Assembly: GCA_000818945.1 (NCBI GenBank)
Contig: KN805382.1
Coordinates: 1 to 58,280, forward strand
From: Schizochytrium sp. CCTCC M209059
Taxonomy: Eukaryota > Sar > Bigyra > Thraustochytrida > Thraustochytriidae
Length of the DNA: 58,280 nucleotides
Reading direction: 5' to 3'
A program made the position numbers and the translations under genes. The notes under the pieces are model-generated. The model had not been told where the DNA came from. It ran no database searches and saw only the letters and a list, made by a program, of their open reading frames with translations. Position 1 is the first letter of the stretch, and every line of letters begins with the position of its first letter. Shown in pieces: positions 12,726 through 24,801 of this stretch.

Positions 12726-12774
12726 CTGCTTGCTTGCTTGCTTGCTTGCTCGCTCGCTCGCTCGCCTGCTTGCT
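12726..12774 (+). repeat. TTGC/TCGC tetranucleotide tract
   Basis: Runs of TTGC pass into runs of TCGC about 100 bases upstream of the MTFP1 start. It belongs to the same repeat family as the expanded tract in the VAP intron. Confidence 0.85.
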
Positions 12775-12873
12775 GGACAGCGCACGGTCGCGTTCGCGCC
12801 CACGCCCACGCACGCGCTCGCGCTTGGCTGAGACGGCGTGCTGCTCGTGTCGGAGATCGCGAGCCCTGCAAAG

Positions 12874-13730
12874 ATGGAGGAGACCAAGACCTCGAACCCG
12901 AAGATCGCGTCGCCACCTGCGCAGTCACCGGAGGTGAACGAGAGCTCTTCAGGGTCCTTGGTCTCGCTCGAGACGGAGACCATGGAGCAGGAACTTCTAG
13001 AGAATTCGCCTCTCCGTGTGCTGGGATACTTTGGCCGACTCGGTCGTCTCGCCGGCATGGCCTTTTCCAAAGGAAGTCGCTACGTAAGTTCCGCTTAGAA
13101 TGGTGGTATACACGCTCTGCTCTGCTTTGGCGTCCTCTTAGGTCAAACGATGTTCCGTTTGCTTACTAACGACAGCTCCATGGTACTCGCGTATTCAGAT
13201 CGCGTATTCAAGTGATGTAGGCGAGGCCTTCCGGCCGGTAATTGACCCCAAATATGTTCGGGCCGGCTATGGCGTGGCAATCGCCTACGTCATCGCTGAT
13301 ATTGGCCTTGTCACGCACCGCGCGTACAAGCTCAAGGAAGATTATACACGTGCATTCTGTTCGCAGACAACATTTCAAGTTCTTGGCAGTCTTGTCATTC
13401 CCAGCATTGTCATTCATCAGGGTGTACATCTTTCGCAAAAGGGCTTTGCCAAAATGAAGCGATTCCAAAAGTGGGGCCCCGTTCTGACCGGACTTGCCAT
13501 GGTAAGTTCCACTCACGCGCAATGTATCGTAAAACAGCGCCAATTATTTCTGTCAAAATTGAATCTCGATCTGACAGTGCTCTTCTTCTTCTTTCTCTTT
13601 TCTTTTGCGAGAAATACAGATCCCATTCATGCCTATTCTCATTGACGAACCTGTGGAGCACCTTGTTGAGATGGGATTCGACAAGTTCTGGCCGGAAGAG
13701 AAAACCCCTGGCAAGGTCAAGCACGAGTGA
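12874..13730 (+). CDS. MTFP1: MTFP1/MTP18-like mitochondrial fission process protein (3 exons)
   Basis: Exons are 12874-13083, 13199-13501 and 13620-13730, joining in phase 0 to give 207 residues. The product matches mitochondrial fission process protein 1: 'PLRVLGYFGRLG', then 'VGEAFRPV', 'YGVAIAYVIADI' with a following basic stretch, 'LGSLVIPSIVIHQGV', 'KWGPVLTGLAM' and 'IPFMPILIDEPVEHLVEMG', in the family order. MTFP1 is an inner mitochondrial membrane protein that affects fission and inner-membrane integrity; several hydrophobic segments are visible here. The ATG at 12874 is the first in frame. Intron 1 has GTAAGT, a TACTAAC branch site (13164-13170) and an acceptor at 13198. An earlier AG at 13175 lies too close to the branch site and would give a stop. 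Intron 2 runs 13502-13619. The N-terminal 45 residues are Ser/Glu-rich and unlike animal MTFP1. Confidence 0.88.
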
Positions 13731-13952
13731 GCTCGCACATTTATCTTGATCAATTTTTGAAACACTGACTCCCGTTCCTGAGAGGTCCTCCATCCGTGGA
13801 ATTCTTTTTGCTCTTCTCCGGAAAGACGGAGCGAGGCCCATTACGCCCACTTTCCATTCATGCATCAATCCTTTACGCATACGAGCACAAGAAATACACT
13901 CGAGTCCGAAATTTCCCAGAATCTTATTCATAATTTGACGCCATCTAGATGA

Positions 13953-16900
13953 CTACAACTGGGTCTGTTCTGCTTGCAGGGCCTGTACGAATGCAATCAG
14001 CTCTACAGGCTGATCTGTACGAAAAAGCAAGGGGTTCTCACCGCGCTTTGCTCTATCAGCGTCGACAATTTTGACAACGCCCGGAACACTCGTTTCGCTG
14101 ATCTGGGCTTGCTGAAGGCTTAATGTTTCAATCGGCTTGAAAGTTTGGCTCTGTCTGCGTATGAGTCCCCCACTTGCCTTGCTTTGGAGAACTTGCAACG
14201 TGTAAGGTTCGATCTTGCCTAGATTGCTGCTGCTGCCACCAACAGAACTCATGGGTGGGTCCATTCCTGGGCCAGCGCCAGGAGCCGAGGGCTTACGATC
14301 TGAAGAAAAAGGGGTCGCGCTTGCTGAGCTCCCGCCGCGCTGTCGGCCAGAAGAACTTTTCGATGCGCTCGCACGCACTGTCGCAATGATGCTCGATCTA
14401 CGCCGTGCTTTGTTCGTCCCGCGTGGAGAGGATGCCGGCGGGCTGTCTGAAGCACCAGCACCTCCGCTCGCTTTCGGACTTGAGAATCCTGGGCTGCTGT
14501 TCGTATTCATATCCGGGCGGCCAATGATTTGGAGCTTAATCTCTTTCAGTCCAGCCTTGTCTACAATTGAACCGTGGAAAGTAGCGATTTGATCTTTGAG
14601 ACTTTGCTCCACAACATGAGATTGAGTATCAGCGAGAGGAATCCCACCAATGCTCTTCCGGAGGCCGCCTGCTGTTCGTTGCGGCCATCGCGGCATGTTG
14701 CTGATTTGCCCGGAGCCAGGTCCCGCCTGGGTAAGAGGGTTCTCGCATCCGATGACAGCGCCTGTTGTCACGGATGCACGCCGCGCCGTTACGCTGCTGC
14801 GCCTTGCACTGGGCGCCGTTCCCTCCGCGGCATCAAAGCCGCCCTGAAGTAGACGCGCAGGCTTTGGGGGCAGAGGCGGGCGTGTCTCGCTCTCGTCATC
14901 TTGGTCTTCGCCGTAACTAGCTTCTGTATCTTTCGGCCTGCGATTGCTGCTTTCATTCAGACTGTCGTTGCTGCCTTGCTGGGCTTCCAGACGATCGCTT
15001 TCCTGTTGGACAGCCTCATCAACAATCTTACGTCGGTCCCTGAGTTTCTCTGACATTTCCGAGATTACACTGGAATAGCTGTCCTGACGAGGCATCATGC
15101 CTTTGGGAGTTCGAGGCGGTTGTGCCTCTGCGGCGCGCAGATTTGCCCGTGATGATCCAGAAAGCTCGCGAAAGACTTGGCTAAGATCCGGACCGACGCG
15201 ACCCATGCCTCGTGCCCCAGGCGGGGAGCTTGAAGGAGGGCACATATCGTCGGCATCGGCAAAACCGGGAGGAGGATAGTCAGGGGGAATTGGGTCCACA
15301 TCATCGTATTCCATCTCCACATCAACTTCGTCGCCCACTTCTTCTTCTCCTTCTCCTCCGACTTCTCCCTGCCTCCGAGAATGAAACTCTTCGTCCCGGC
15401 TACCTAAACGTAAATCAGGAGGTGGCGCAAGAGGACCAAGTGGATCCCCGAATGGTGAAGCGCGGAGTAGATCCTCTGCACTAGGCCCATCGTCCGGCAA
15501 AAGCGTGGCATCGCAGGGGCACAAAGCAACAGTGGGGCTTAGGGATTCCTGGGTACGCAGGAGAATCTGGCTCGCGCTGGGCCGAGGTTTGAAGTCCTCG
15601 AATGCACCAGCTCCATTGAAAAGACCACGACCTGCAGACTCTAGAGGGCTCGCACTTCCGCTGCGAGGAGTCTCGTCCAATGCATTCGGAAGGAGCACAA
15701 ATTCTCCGGGGCAACGAAGCATGGGCGCTGTTTTTTGCCACTGGCGTACTGGCCAGAGTCGGCGCACGTAAAAGGCTTCCTTGCCGATTGCGTCGTCTCG
15801 CTCGGGTCCAAGACTGTTCAAGACAGCCTGAATCACGAGGCGTGACTTTTGAGCAGTGTTTGTACTGCTAGCCTCCCAGACTTCGCGCGTTTCCCACGCG
15901 AGACGGCCCTCCGCGAGAGCGAGACCAGTTCCTCGTTGAAGGCGCTCCACGAGAGCAGTCTCGGCCTTGCCAATTTCATCCAGGGGTCCACGAGCATTTG
16001 CGATGACGCGCGCTACGCAGAGACTTGTGGAAAGAGCAATGCGAGCCCACGGGTGGACCTGACGGTACTTGGGCGACGCATGGCCCCAATGCTGGGCATG
16101 TTCGTGCGTTTCAGTGGAGGCGCGCCCCACCAGAAAGTAGTAGGAGATTGCTTCTTGCAAATCGGGAGGACCGATAGGTGCCAGTGAAGGCGCCGGTGAA
16201 GGCCTGTCCCCACGTCCTGAGACTTGTTCCAGGATCGCCTTGATGCGGTGAGCTTCTGGATGGGCGCCCATCAAGGCGAAAGAGGCGATGGACTCGCGTA
16301 AAAACGCAGCAGCGATGGATGTGTGCAAAGCGTCTGTGGTGTGAATCGCGGCACTAGAGACGTCCTGACCGGTGCTATCTTCCGTGTCAAATGACTTGCC
16401 GAGGATACAGTTTGCAACAGTGGCAAATGCATTTCCGGCTTCCCATGCATCACCCGATTCACGGAGCAAAAGCGCAGCGGAATGCATGTAAAAGGCGGCA
16501 CTAAGGCGACCGCGCGCGCAATCGAAGCGAGCAAATGTTTCTGCGAGACCCTGTAAGGCGTGCACCGCGGTCCCTAGAGAACCTGCAGCGCCCGAGTCCT
16601 CACTGATGACGGCGCTTGGGGCTGGAACACCAGCTTGTAGAGCCGCCAGGCGAAGCAAAGAGTCCTGCGCGCCGCGACGTGACATGTGCTGCGTTTGCCA
16701 CGCAATAGCATAGTCATTCATGGCTCGAGTCAGGCTCCCCAGGCGTGGCACAATGAGCTCGCTTGCAAGAGAGAGCGCAGCTTGCTCGGAGCCATGCATG
16801 AAAGATCCAGGAAAGGTCCGAAAGGGAAGGAGATTGGCTCGAAGGTCAGCCTCCAGGCTCTGACCGATGGCCTGAAGCTGGCGGGCTGCAATGAGCGGCT

Positions 16901-19421
16901 TGAACCAGGAAGGCGCAGCTTGGCGAGCAAGCTTGTGGTGTTGCGTTATCATGAGCATGAGGTCCTTGGTATAAGTGTCCGAGAAGGGAAGGGGATCGAT
17001 CTCGCACACATCGCCAAATGCCTCATTCATCCAACCAGGTGCCGCGCCAGTTGCGAAGAGGGCATGCCAGACCTCAACAAGTCGCAACGTCACGGCATCC
17101 ATGTCGGCCCGGCGGCCCGGGGCGCTGGAGTCGAACTTTGGTCGGTTCATGTGACTATCGCTGTTTCTGTCCGCGTCTTCGCAAACCGCCGAGCCCCGTA
17201 CCGCCACACTCTGCAGAATTTCCAGTAGTGCACTCCGAGCTGCGCTGGAGATGGCGTCCACAGCGCTTCCAAGGGCTACTCCGACAGCAGGAAGCCAGGA
17301 CAATACAACTTCTAGCGGCAGCTCGTAAACAGCTCGGGCGCTGCAGGCACGCTGGACGAGAGACAAAAGAGCACTTGCAACTTGTCCTACCATAGTGTCT
17401 TGGGAAGCGGACCCGCTCATCATCGAAAGGGGGTTCACATTAGCCTCTGCGTGAGACGGCGACAGCACGCTTTCTGGGCTAGCGTTGATGATAAAGACGA
17501 GAAAGACTGAGAGCCGGGCACCGTAAACCGCAATTGTGTACTCCCCGCTTGCCGCAACTTCAGGATGATATTTTTGCGACTGACGCAAAAGTTGCTGCAC
17601 GCTCGTGAGCTCGTCCTGCGCAAGCTCATGAAGCGCGGCCGCCATGCCACGAAGCGCAAGCTTTGATGGATTTTGCGCGGCACATGCCACGGCACTTCGA
17701 AGCACCGCTGCGCACACCTCGAATTCGGATGAGGACCAGCCCGTCGCAAACACTTGCTTCGAGCCGACCGCCCAAATGGTTTTCCAGTGAAGATCGCTAG
17801 GCCCAAGACGCGCAAAGCAGGATTCGGCTGCCCGACCGAGCTCCTCCTTTAGGAGTGACGCTTCAAAGTCCTTCGTGGCCATGGGAATATCCTGGCGCTG
17901 ATATTCACTTGATCCCATCGTGCGTGTCGAGAGCGATTGCCGGATCTTGGCCTTTCCGCTGCCCTGAGCTTGTTCCTGTGCGTGCAGCCGGAAAATGGCA
18001 AAGGCAATACCGGTTACAACATCCATGACGGCCTTTTCGTGAGTCCCGAGATAGAGACTGCCCAATTGTGATTCATGGTGCGGCCAGCCCTGCGGAGCCA
18101 CTGAGAGAGCCTGAGCTTCGCTACTGCTGGCATCAAGGTGTCGAGCGCGGCGGGACCCACCGCGACGACGACCCAAATAAGACGAAGTCCCACTGGCCTG
18201 AAGCGCAAGTGCCGCAGCGAGCCCATGCGCCGTGGGTGTGGTTACAGTAGCGCCCCGCCTTCGGTCCGCTTTGAATGTTCCTTGAAGACAATCAGTAAAG
18301 AGTCGCAAAAGACGGTGCAAATGCTGCATTGAGGGAGTATCGTCGGCTTCTACAGGCTGATGACTTTTCCCATCTCGTAACAAGCCTTTCGAAATGGAGC
18401 GCACGTCGCGAGTATGTCGTGATGTTGTCGCGGCAAATTTGGACGAGGCCTCAACTATGGGCTCAGCAGCACAGCGGAGCACAAGTGCTGCGATCTGTAA
18501 GAGAAAGTGATGGTCGCCGAGCGGCCAGTCTTGAGTCTTTTTTAAGAAGAGAAAGGCAACTTCGCAGCCCTGTATTCCGAGACGATCGCCACGCTGTAGC
18601 ATGAACTCAAGCGTGGCCTCGACACCAGAGCAGGCTACCCGCCATGGGCAACGGGCGGACCCGACGTCGTCGACTTGCCGACGTCTTGAAAGCCAACCCA
18701 TTTCCGCAAAGGGTACGAGGAGATGCGCAAGCATCTTGGGAGCGCAAAGGAGACTACCTTGCTCAGCAGAGCAGTAAGCGAGCTGCTGTAATACTTTACT
18801 GAGTGCACTTGCGAAGCGCGAGGACTTTTCCACTACAGGCTCCGTAATTGCACGACAGGTGCTATACTTGCCAAGCGCAGCTCGAAGCGGATCCGCTGAT
18901 GACGCCATGGCTGCAGAAAGGCTCTCTGGGCTTATACCCAAGTGCTGGGACGCCTCGCAGGTGTGGCAGAGGAGAGCAAATCGGCACACCTGCGTAAGCA
19001 TGCGCAAGAACGCCTCATTGAGGCCAAACGTCGATGTTCCCTGTGCATTCGCCTGGGAAGGCTGTAAGCTTGCGCTCGAAGCCCCAAAGGCCTGAGCGAC
19101 CGCGTATAAAAGCGCAGGAGCGGCGTATGCGGAAAGATCGGCGCTGCAGGCTCTGGCCATGATGACCTCGAGGTCCAAGCCGCACGCGCGCACGCTTTGG
19201 AAAACGAGCACAATCCAAGCGAGAATTTCTTGAGCGTTTCGCCTTTCTTCAGCTCTGCCGACAAGCATGAGGCATTTCCTCAGCGTGTCCTGCGCGAGAG
19301 CATCTACCTTGGCGCGTTTCTCACCAGAGAGACGAGCGACTTGACCGGCATCGCGTAGCTTTCCCAAAACTTGTACGCCATGTGCGACCTCTTCGCGCAT
19401 CAGAAACGACGCCTTTTGCAT
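13953..19421 (-). CDS. Large helical protein with disordered tail, unrecognised (1822 aa)
   Basis: This is a single 5.5-kb ORF with ATG at 19421-19419. I do not recognise the family. About residues 1-1240 are Leu/Ala-rich and look like a continuous alpha-helical (HEAT/ARM- or TPR-type) solenoid. A stretch with 'FYMHSAALLLRESGDAWEAG' resembles the paired helices of TPR-like scaffolds. Residues from about 1245 to 1822 are Pro/Ser/Gly-rich and presumably disordered, with an acidic patch near 1360-1375 and polybasic serine stretches that could be phosphorylated. No transmembrane segment or signal peptide is obvious. Its 3' end faces MTFP1 across 222 bases. A trafficking or cytoskeletal scaffold is possible, but that is a guess from the architecture. 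Unspliced length and uniform codon use argue that it is a real gene. Confidence 0.8.
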   Translation of the reverse strand: MQKASFLMREEVAHGVQVLGKLRDAGQVARLSGEKRAKVDALAQDTLRKCLMLVGRAEERRNAQEILAWIVLVFQSVRACGLDLEVIMARACSADLSAYAAPALLYAVAQAFGASSASLQPSQANAQGTSTFGLNEAFLRMLTQVCRFALLCHTCEASQHLGISPESLSAAMASSADPLRAALGKYSTCRAITEPVVEKSSRFASALSKVLQQLAYCSAEQGSLLCAPKMLAHLLVPFAEMGWLSRRRQVDDVGSARCPWRVACSGVEATLEFMLQRGDRLGIQGCEVAFLFLKKTQDWPLGDHHFLLQIAALVLRCAAEPIVEASSKFAATTSRHTRDVRSISKGLLRDGKSHQPVEADDTPSMQHLHRLLRLFTDCLQGTFKADRRRGATVTTPTAHGLAAALALQASGTSSYLGRRRGGSRRARHLDASSSEAQALSVAPQGWPHHESQLGSLYLGTHEKAVMDVVTGIAFAIFRLHAQEQAQGSGKAKIRQSLSTRTMGSSEYQRQDIPMATKDFEASLLKEELGRAAESCFARLGPSDLHWKTIWAVGSKQVFATGWSSSEFEVCAAVLRSAVACAAQNPSKLALRGMAAALHELAQDELTSVQQLLRQSQKYHPEVAASGEYTIAVYGARLSVFLVFIINASPESVLSPSHAEANVNPLSMMSGSASQDTMVGQVASALLSLVQRACSARAVYELPLEVVLSWLPAVGVALGSAVDAISSAARSALLEILQSVAVRGSAVCEDADRNSDSHMNRPKFDSSAPGRRADMDAVTLRLVEVWHALFATGAAPGWMNEAFGDVCEIDPLPFSDTYTKDLMLMITQHHKLARQAAPSWFKPLIAARQLQAIGQSLEADLRANLLPFRTFPGSFMHGSEQAALSLASELIVPRLGSLTRAMNDYAIAWQTQHMSRRGAQDSLLRLAALQAGVPAPSAVISEDSGAAGSLGTAVHALQGLAETFARFDCARGRLSAAFYMHSAALLLRESGDAWEAGNAFATVANCILGKSFDTEDSTGQDVSSAAIHTTDALHTSIAAAFLRESIASFALMGAHPEAHRIKAILEQVSGRGDRPSPAPSLAPIGPPDLQEAISYYFLVGRASTETHEHAQHWGHASPKYRQVHPWARIALSTSLCVARVIANARGPLDEIGKAETALVERLQRGTGLALAEGRLAWETREVWEASSTNTAQKSRLVIQAVLNSLGPERDDAIGKEAFYVRRLWPVRQWQKTAPMLRCPGEFVLLPNALDETPRSGSASPLESAGRGLFNGAGAFEDFKPRPSASQILLRTQESLSPTVALCPCDATLLPDDGPSAEDLLRASPFGDPLGPLAPPPDLRLGSRDEEFHSRRQGEVGGEGEEEVGDEVDVEMEYDDVDPIPPDYPPPGFADADDMCPPSSSPPGARGMGRVGPDLSQVFRELSGSSRANLRAAEAQPPRTPKGMMPRQDSYSSVISEMSEKLRDRRKIVDEAVQQESDRLEAQQGSNDSLNESSNRRPKDTEASYGEDQDDESETRPPLPPKPARLLQGGFDAAEGTAPSARRSSVTARRASVTTGAVIGCENPLTQAGPGSGQISNMPRWPQRTAGGLRKSIGGIPLADTQSHVVEQSLKDQIATFHGSIVDKAGLKEIKLQIIGRPDMNTNSSPGFSSPKASGGAGASDSPPASSPRGTNKARRRSSIIATVRASASKSSSGRQRGGSSASATPFSSDRKPSAPGAGPGMDPPMSSVGGSSSNLGKIEPYTLQVLQSKASGGLIRRQSQTFKPIETLSLQQAQISETSVPGVVKIVDADRAKRGENPLLFRTDQPVELIAFVQALQAEQTQL

Positions 19422-20164
19422 CGCTTAAAACCCTCCTTTAAGCCGTCTTTGTCGTTTTTGTCGGCGTCTTTGTTGTCGATGATATTGCTGTTCTCAAACG
19501 CACGCTTGCACGCTGGCTGACGGGCAGACAGACCTGCGCGCTGCGCTGCGCTACAACACGGTGGACTCTGTAGTGCAGAGCTGATAGCTGCGCAATTGTG
19601 GTGCTGCTCCAACTTCGTCCGGCTCCGTCGAGGCCCGAAGTCTGAACTCCAAGCAAGGACTCTAATAACGTCCCTGTCGCCGCCCCAGCGTCGCCGTGCG
19701 CGCGTAGCTATCCTGCTGCCCGCGCAGCGTGCGCGCGTGGGCGCGTGCCCGCTGCAAAAAAAAAAATTGATAAATTGAACAATTGATTGATGACCGCGGA
19801 TGACCACTTCAAGAAAGAGGAACCCGACTGCTTCTTCGGTTCTAGGCCTAGCTAGCTCCCAGAGAAGCAGCGAAAAGATTCCGCAAAGCAGAAGAAGAAA
19901 AGACAGTTCAAGCAAGCAATCAGCCAGCCTGAGGGATGATGAAACGAACGATTAAACTCTTTCTTGTTGAATCGATAAATGAAATGATTTCGGAGTCAGG
20001 TTTGCGCGGTGCCGGACCGGACCCCAATCGAAAGAATTTTGTGGTTTTTGCTAGAGTGTTATACGGCGAAAGAGCGCATGGTCCACGCTCCACTCGTTGC
20101 GTCCAGGGTGTTATTCTCTGCAGTAAAAGGAAAAAGAAGTTACGAAATGTCGAAGCAACCCAGG

Positions 20165-20202
<38 letters not shown>

Positions 20203-20325
20203 AGCGCAGTTGGGGTTGTTTTTTTCTTTGAGTCACGCCGCTGGTTGATGATGAATATTGTAGGAAAAGGGGTCGTCGGGTCGTGGAAAACGAGAAAAAG
20301 AGGAGGATGAGAGGGTGAAAAAGGC
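19422..20325. other. Intergenic region upstream of the 1822-aa gene and downstream of centrin
   Basis: It contains the presumed promoter of the minus-strand 1822-aa gene. Visible elements are a 10-bp palindrome CTAGGCCTAG (19842-19851), an A-run near 19757-19767, and a (GA)n tract at 20168-20200 in the probable centrin 3' flank. No convincing gene is seen. Confidence 0.55.
20168..20200 (+). repeat. (GA)n dinucleotide repeat
   Basis: About 16 GA units lie downstream of the centrin stop codon. Confidence 0.95.
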
Positions 20326-20950
20326 TTAGTACAGATTAGTCTTGCGCATGATCTTGAGGAACTCCTCCTCGTTGATCTCGCCATCGCCATCGCGGTCGGC
20401 CTCGTCGATCATTTCCTGAAGCTCCTCGTCCGACATGTTTTCGCCAAGCTCCTTGGCCACACGCTTGAGGTTCTTGAAGGTGATTTTACCGGTTTCGTCG
20501 TCATCGAAAAGCTTGAAAGCCTTTAGGATTTCTTCCCTCGAATCCTTTTCCGACATCTTTGCAGTCATCATCTCTAAGAATTCATCAAAGTCGATGGTGC
20601 CGGAACCGTCCTTGTCAATGTCCGAAATCATCTTCTTAATCTCCTCCTTCTTGGGCTCGAAGCCGAGCGCACGCATCGCGACCTTGAGTTCCTTGGCGTC
20701 GATCGTGCCGGAACCATCGGTGTCGAAAAGGTCAAAGGCCTCACGGATCTCCTGCTTTTGCTCCTCGGTGAGCTCGCCATTGCCCCGCTTCTTGCCTTTG
20801 GCAGCCGCACGCGCACGAGACTGTGAGCATGAGAACGCATTGCATCAATAGAGACTTTGTCAGTAACTCAGAACTAACTCGACAATCCTGTGTACCCTGA
20901 TCCCTTGCTTCATTGGCAGCAAACATGTATCGTATCGCCCCACCTACCAT
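20326..20950 (-). CDS. CETN: Centrin (caltractin), EF-hand protein; single-codon first exon
   Basis: The body of the gene (20820-20326) encodes a near-canonical centrin: 'ELTEEQKQEIREAFDLFD' followed by four EF-hands with loops at about residues 34-45, 70-81, 107-118 and 143-154, ending in 'MRKTNLY'. Centrins are calcium-binding proteins of basal bodies, centrosomes and contractile fibres. As in other centrins, the third loop ends in Asn instead of Glu and is probably a weak calcium site. No ATG precedes the conserved start in the main exon; an in-frame TGA lies upstream, and an acceptor ending CACAG is at 20821. The best model is a first exon ending with ATG (20950-20948), followed directly by a GTAGGT donor and a 127-base intron (20947-20821) with a TTACTGAC branch site. 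This gives 165 aa, the usual length. The first exon is the least certain part. Confidence 0.9.
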
Positions 20951-21169
20951 TTTTTCAGGGACCCTTTTGGTCTCGAGCCAAGAGACAGCAAGTGTTAGTG
21001 CTTGCTGTGCTTTTCGATTTTCTGTTTGTTTGCGAATTTATTTCCAAAAACCACGTTCCGCAGAGAATGGCACACGCACAGCGCGTTGTCAATGTCAGTT
21101 ATGAAAAGAGGTTCCTCACTTTATTCACGTAAAGGTGGACAACTGTTGCAAGCTTGCTTTTCGCACACA

Positions 21170-21272
21170 TGCAATGCAATGCAATGCAAAGCAATGCAAA
21201 GCAACGCAAAGCAATGCGATTCGATACAATGCAATGCAATGCAATCCAAAGCAAAGCAACGCAAAGCAAGGT
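21170..21272 (+). repeat. Imperfect pentanucleotide array (GCAAT/GCAAA)
   Basis: GCAAT, GCAAA and GCAAC units alternate for about 100 bases, interrupted once by a divergent segment near 21215-21225. Confidence 0.9.
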
Positions 21273-21521
21273 CCTCCTCATAACCTCCTCGTCGCCGTCG
21301 TGCTCCTTCTCCTTCTTGCCCTCCCTCCTCCGGGCCATCTCCTTCCGCACCCGCCCACCGCGTGAACGAACGAGCGCGCAAGCGAGAGAGCGAGAGCCGC
21401 GGCTTGCGCGCGACGAGGAGTCGCGCGCGGACACGCGGCTGGGCAGGCAAGCGGGCGGACGGCTCCGCGCCGCAGCCGGTCCTCGCGGCCTCGCGCGCGG
21501 GAGACGTACCTGTCAACGTCT

Positions 21522-21572
21522 GTTTGCTTGTTTGTTTGTTTGTTTGTTTGTTTGCTTGCCTGCTTACTTGCT
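21522..21572 (+). repeat. (TTTG)n / TTGC tract
   Basis: TTTG units pass into TTGC-type units in the centrin-VAP intergenic region. Confidence 0.8.
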
Positions 21573-22467
21573 TGTGCTCGCCTGTTTCCTTCAGCTTTCT
21601 TTCCCTCTTTCTTCCTGTCCTCGCCGCGCCTGCCTCTTTCTACTCGTATCTGCACCGCCCCGCTGCGCTCGAGAGCGAATACGAATTTTGACAGGCAAAG
21701 CTGGGGCCGTTTCACCGTCTACAAGACGTTTCGCGTGCACCCTACCTGTGCCGGTTCCTCGCGTAGGAAAGGGGGCGGGAGGGGTGCATGCGGGGATTCT
21801 GACGAATGCAGAGGACCGTTGCGTTGTGAACTCCTGCCGCCAGTTGGCGCAAGAATTTGCGGTCGATCGTCTCTTGCGTCTGTCATCGTAATAACAAGTA
21901 TCATCGGTCAGACGAGGGCAAATCGCTGTCGATTGGCAACAGCCAGGAAGTATACGTGGCTAGCCCAGGCTGGCCTGGCTGTGAAAAACAGTCAAACAAA
22001 CTATTATATGGAGACTCCGCACGGGTAGAACGTTTTCGGAACATACACAGAACCTCGCGAAGTTCGGCCGGTAGGAACTGTATCGTATACCACTATACGC
22101 AATAAGCGCATAATCGGCGCTTTGCAAGTAGACAATTGCCGCGATTCGAGAGTAGAAGCTCCCTATATTCCCTTGCCGGACAAGTTGGCGCTCAGGCTCA
22201 AGTGGCGGCTTTGATCTTCTTCTCCATCGTGGTTGATCTTCCTCTTGCGTCTGCGTGTTTGTTTGACTGGTTCTTTGTTTCTGGTTTGATTGATCGACTG
22301 TTTGTTTGTTTATTTACAGTTAGTGCTTGCCTGCGTTTACTTGCTTTTACTTGCTGCACAGCCAAACCGCGACGCGAGCCCGAGCCGGAGCCCGCGCTTC
22401 GCCTGGTTTGGCCTAGCGTGTGCCTAGTTTCCGCACTCGCTCGCCGCCGCCGCAGCTGCTGCGCTGG

Positions 22468-22468
22468 C

Positions 22469-22500
<32 letters not shown>

Positions 22501-22501
22501 C
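22468..22501 (+). repeat. (CAGA)n tetranucleotide tract
   Basis: About eight CAGA units lie roughly 200 bases upstream of the VAP start codon. Confidence 0.95.
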
Positions 22502-22702
22502 GGCACGCCTCGCAGGCTCGCGCGCACGCAGGCGGGACTCGCGACGGACTGTCCGCCTGAGCAGGAAAGCAGCGCCGGCACGAGGGATCCGACTTGAACC
22601 TTCGCTCGCTCTCGCTCTCTTTCTCTCTTTCGCGCCGCGAGTGCCAGCGTGCGTGACGTGGAAAGTCGCGCGACGACGGAGACGCCGGGCGCGCCAGGAA
22701 CA

Positions 22703-24299
<1,597 letters not shown>

Positions 24300-24801
24300 A
24301 AAAAAATTATCCAAACACTCGATATAGAAAGTTTAATTACAAAGCCCTTGCCATCGTTTTGCTACAAGACAAACTTTCAAAAGCTGCGCCGTCCTTGCGT
24401 CTGCTACGCTATCTTTGCTTTGTTGGAGATGGTGTTGAAGGCAAGGCAAATCCTTCTTCACAGACCGCTCACTTACTTGCTCATACAACGAATCTTTTCT
24501 TCAGCAGTGGTAGACGTTGGTGTCCCAATGAACAGACACGGCATTGGATGTATTCAGACTTTCGCCACTTGCAATTCACGGAGTAGAGTATCACAGCTTT
24601 CGGTACATTTTGGTTTTTATATTACTGGCAAGACGATGCCATGTAAAGCTCTCAAATTGTCAAATACAGAACTCAGCATGCGTATACATCGTGTTTCGGG
24701 GTAATCAATCGCTCATGTCATGTTTGTTTTAATTTTGTTCAAATGCAGTCGATGGCTTTGATGTCTTCCTTTTGCGGGAAATATCAAATCACCTTTTACT
24801 T
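24300..24801. other. Convergent intergenic region, VAP and ROK kinase 3' ends
   Basis: This 500-base stretch is AT-richer and must contain both 3' UTRs and polyadenylation regions. I see no gene or structured RNA in it. Confidence 0.6.

Larger units (their letters stand above)
11946..12873. other. Intergenic region between the repeat gene and MTFP1
   Basis: This stretch holds the AAGC tract, a tRNA-like element on the minus strand (12118-12188), an inverted pair GGCCTAG (12565-12571) and CTAGGCC (12587-12593), and a TTGC/TCGC tetranucleotide tract (12726-12774). The right half is probably the promoter and 5' UTR of the MTFP1 homologue. Small ORFs here are low-complexity and not convincing. 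Confidence 0.6.
20951..22702. other. Divergent promoter region between centrin (-) and VAP (+)
   Basis: These 1.75 kb have no convincing gene. They hold a GCAAT/GCAAA pentanucleotide array (21170-21272), a TTTG tract (21522-21572), a CAGA tract (22468-22501), a GGCCTAG site (22410-22416) and very GC-rich stretches rich in CTCGC. Both 5' UTRs probably lie here. Confidence 0.55.

Noticed and set aside
13163..13198. Alternative MTFP1 acceptor at 13175
   Set aside because: It is only about six bases from the branch site, and its use would reach a stop within 15 codons. The acceptor at 13198 restores the family sequence.
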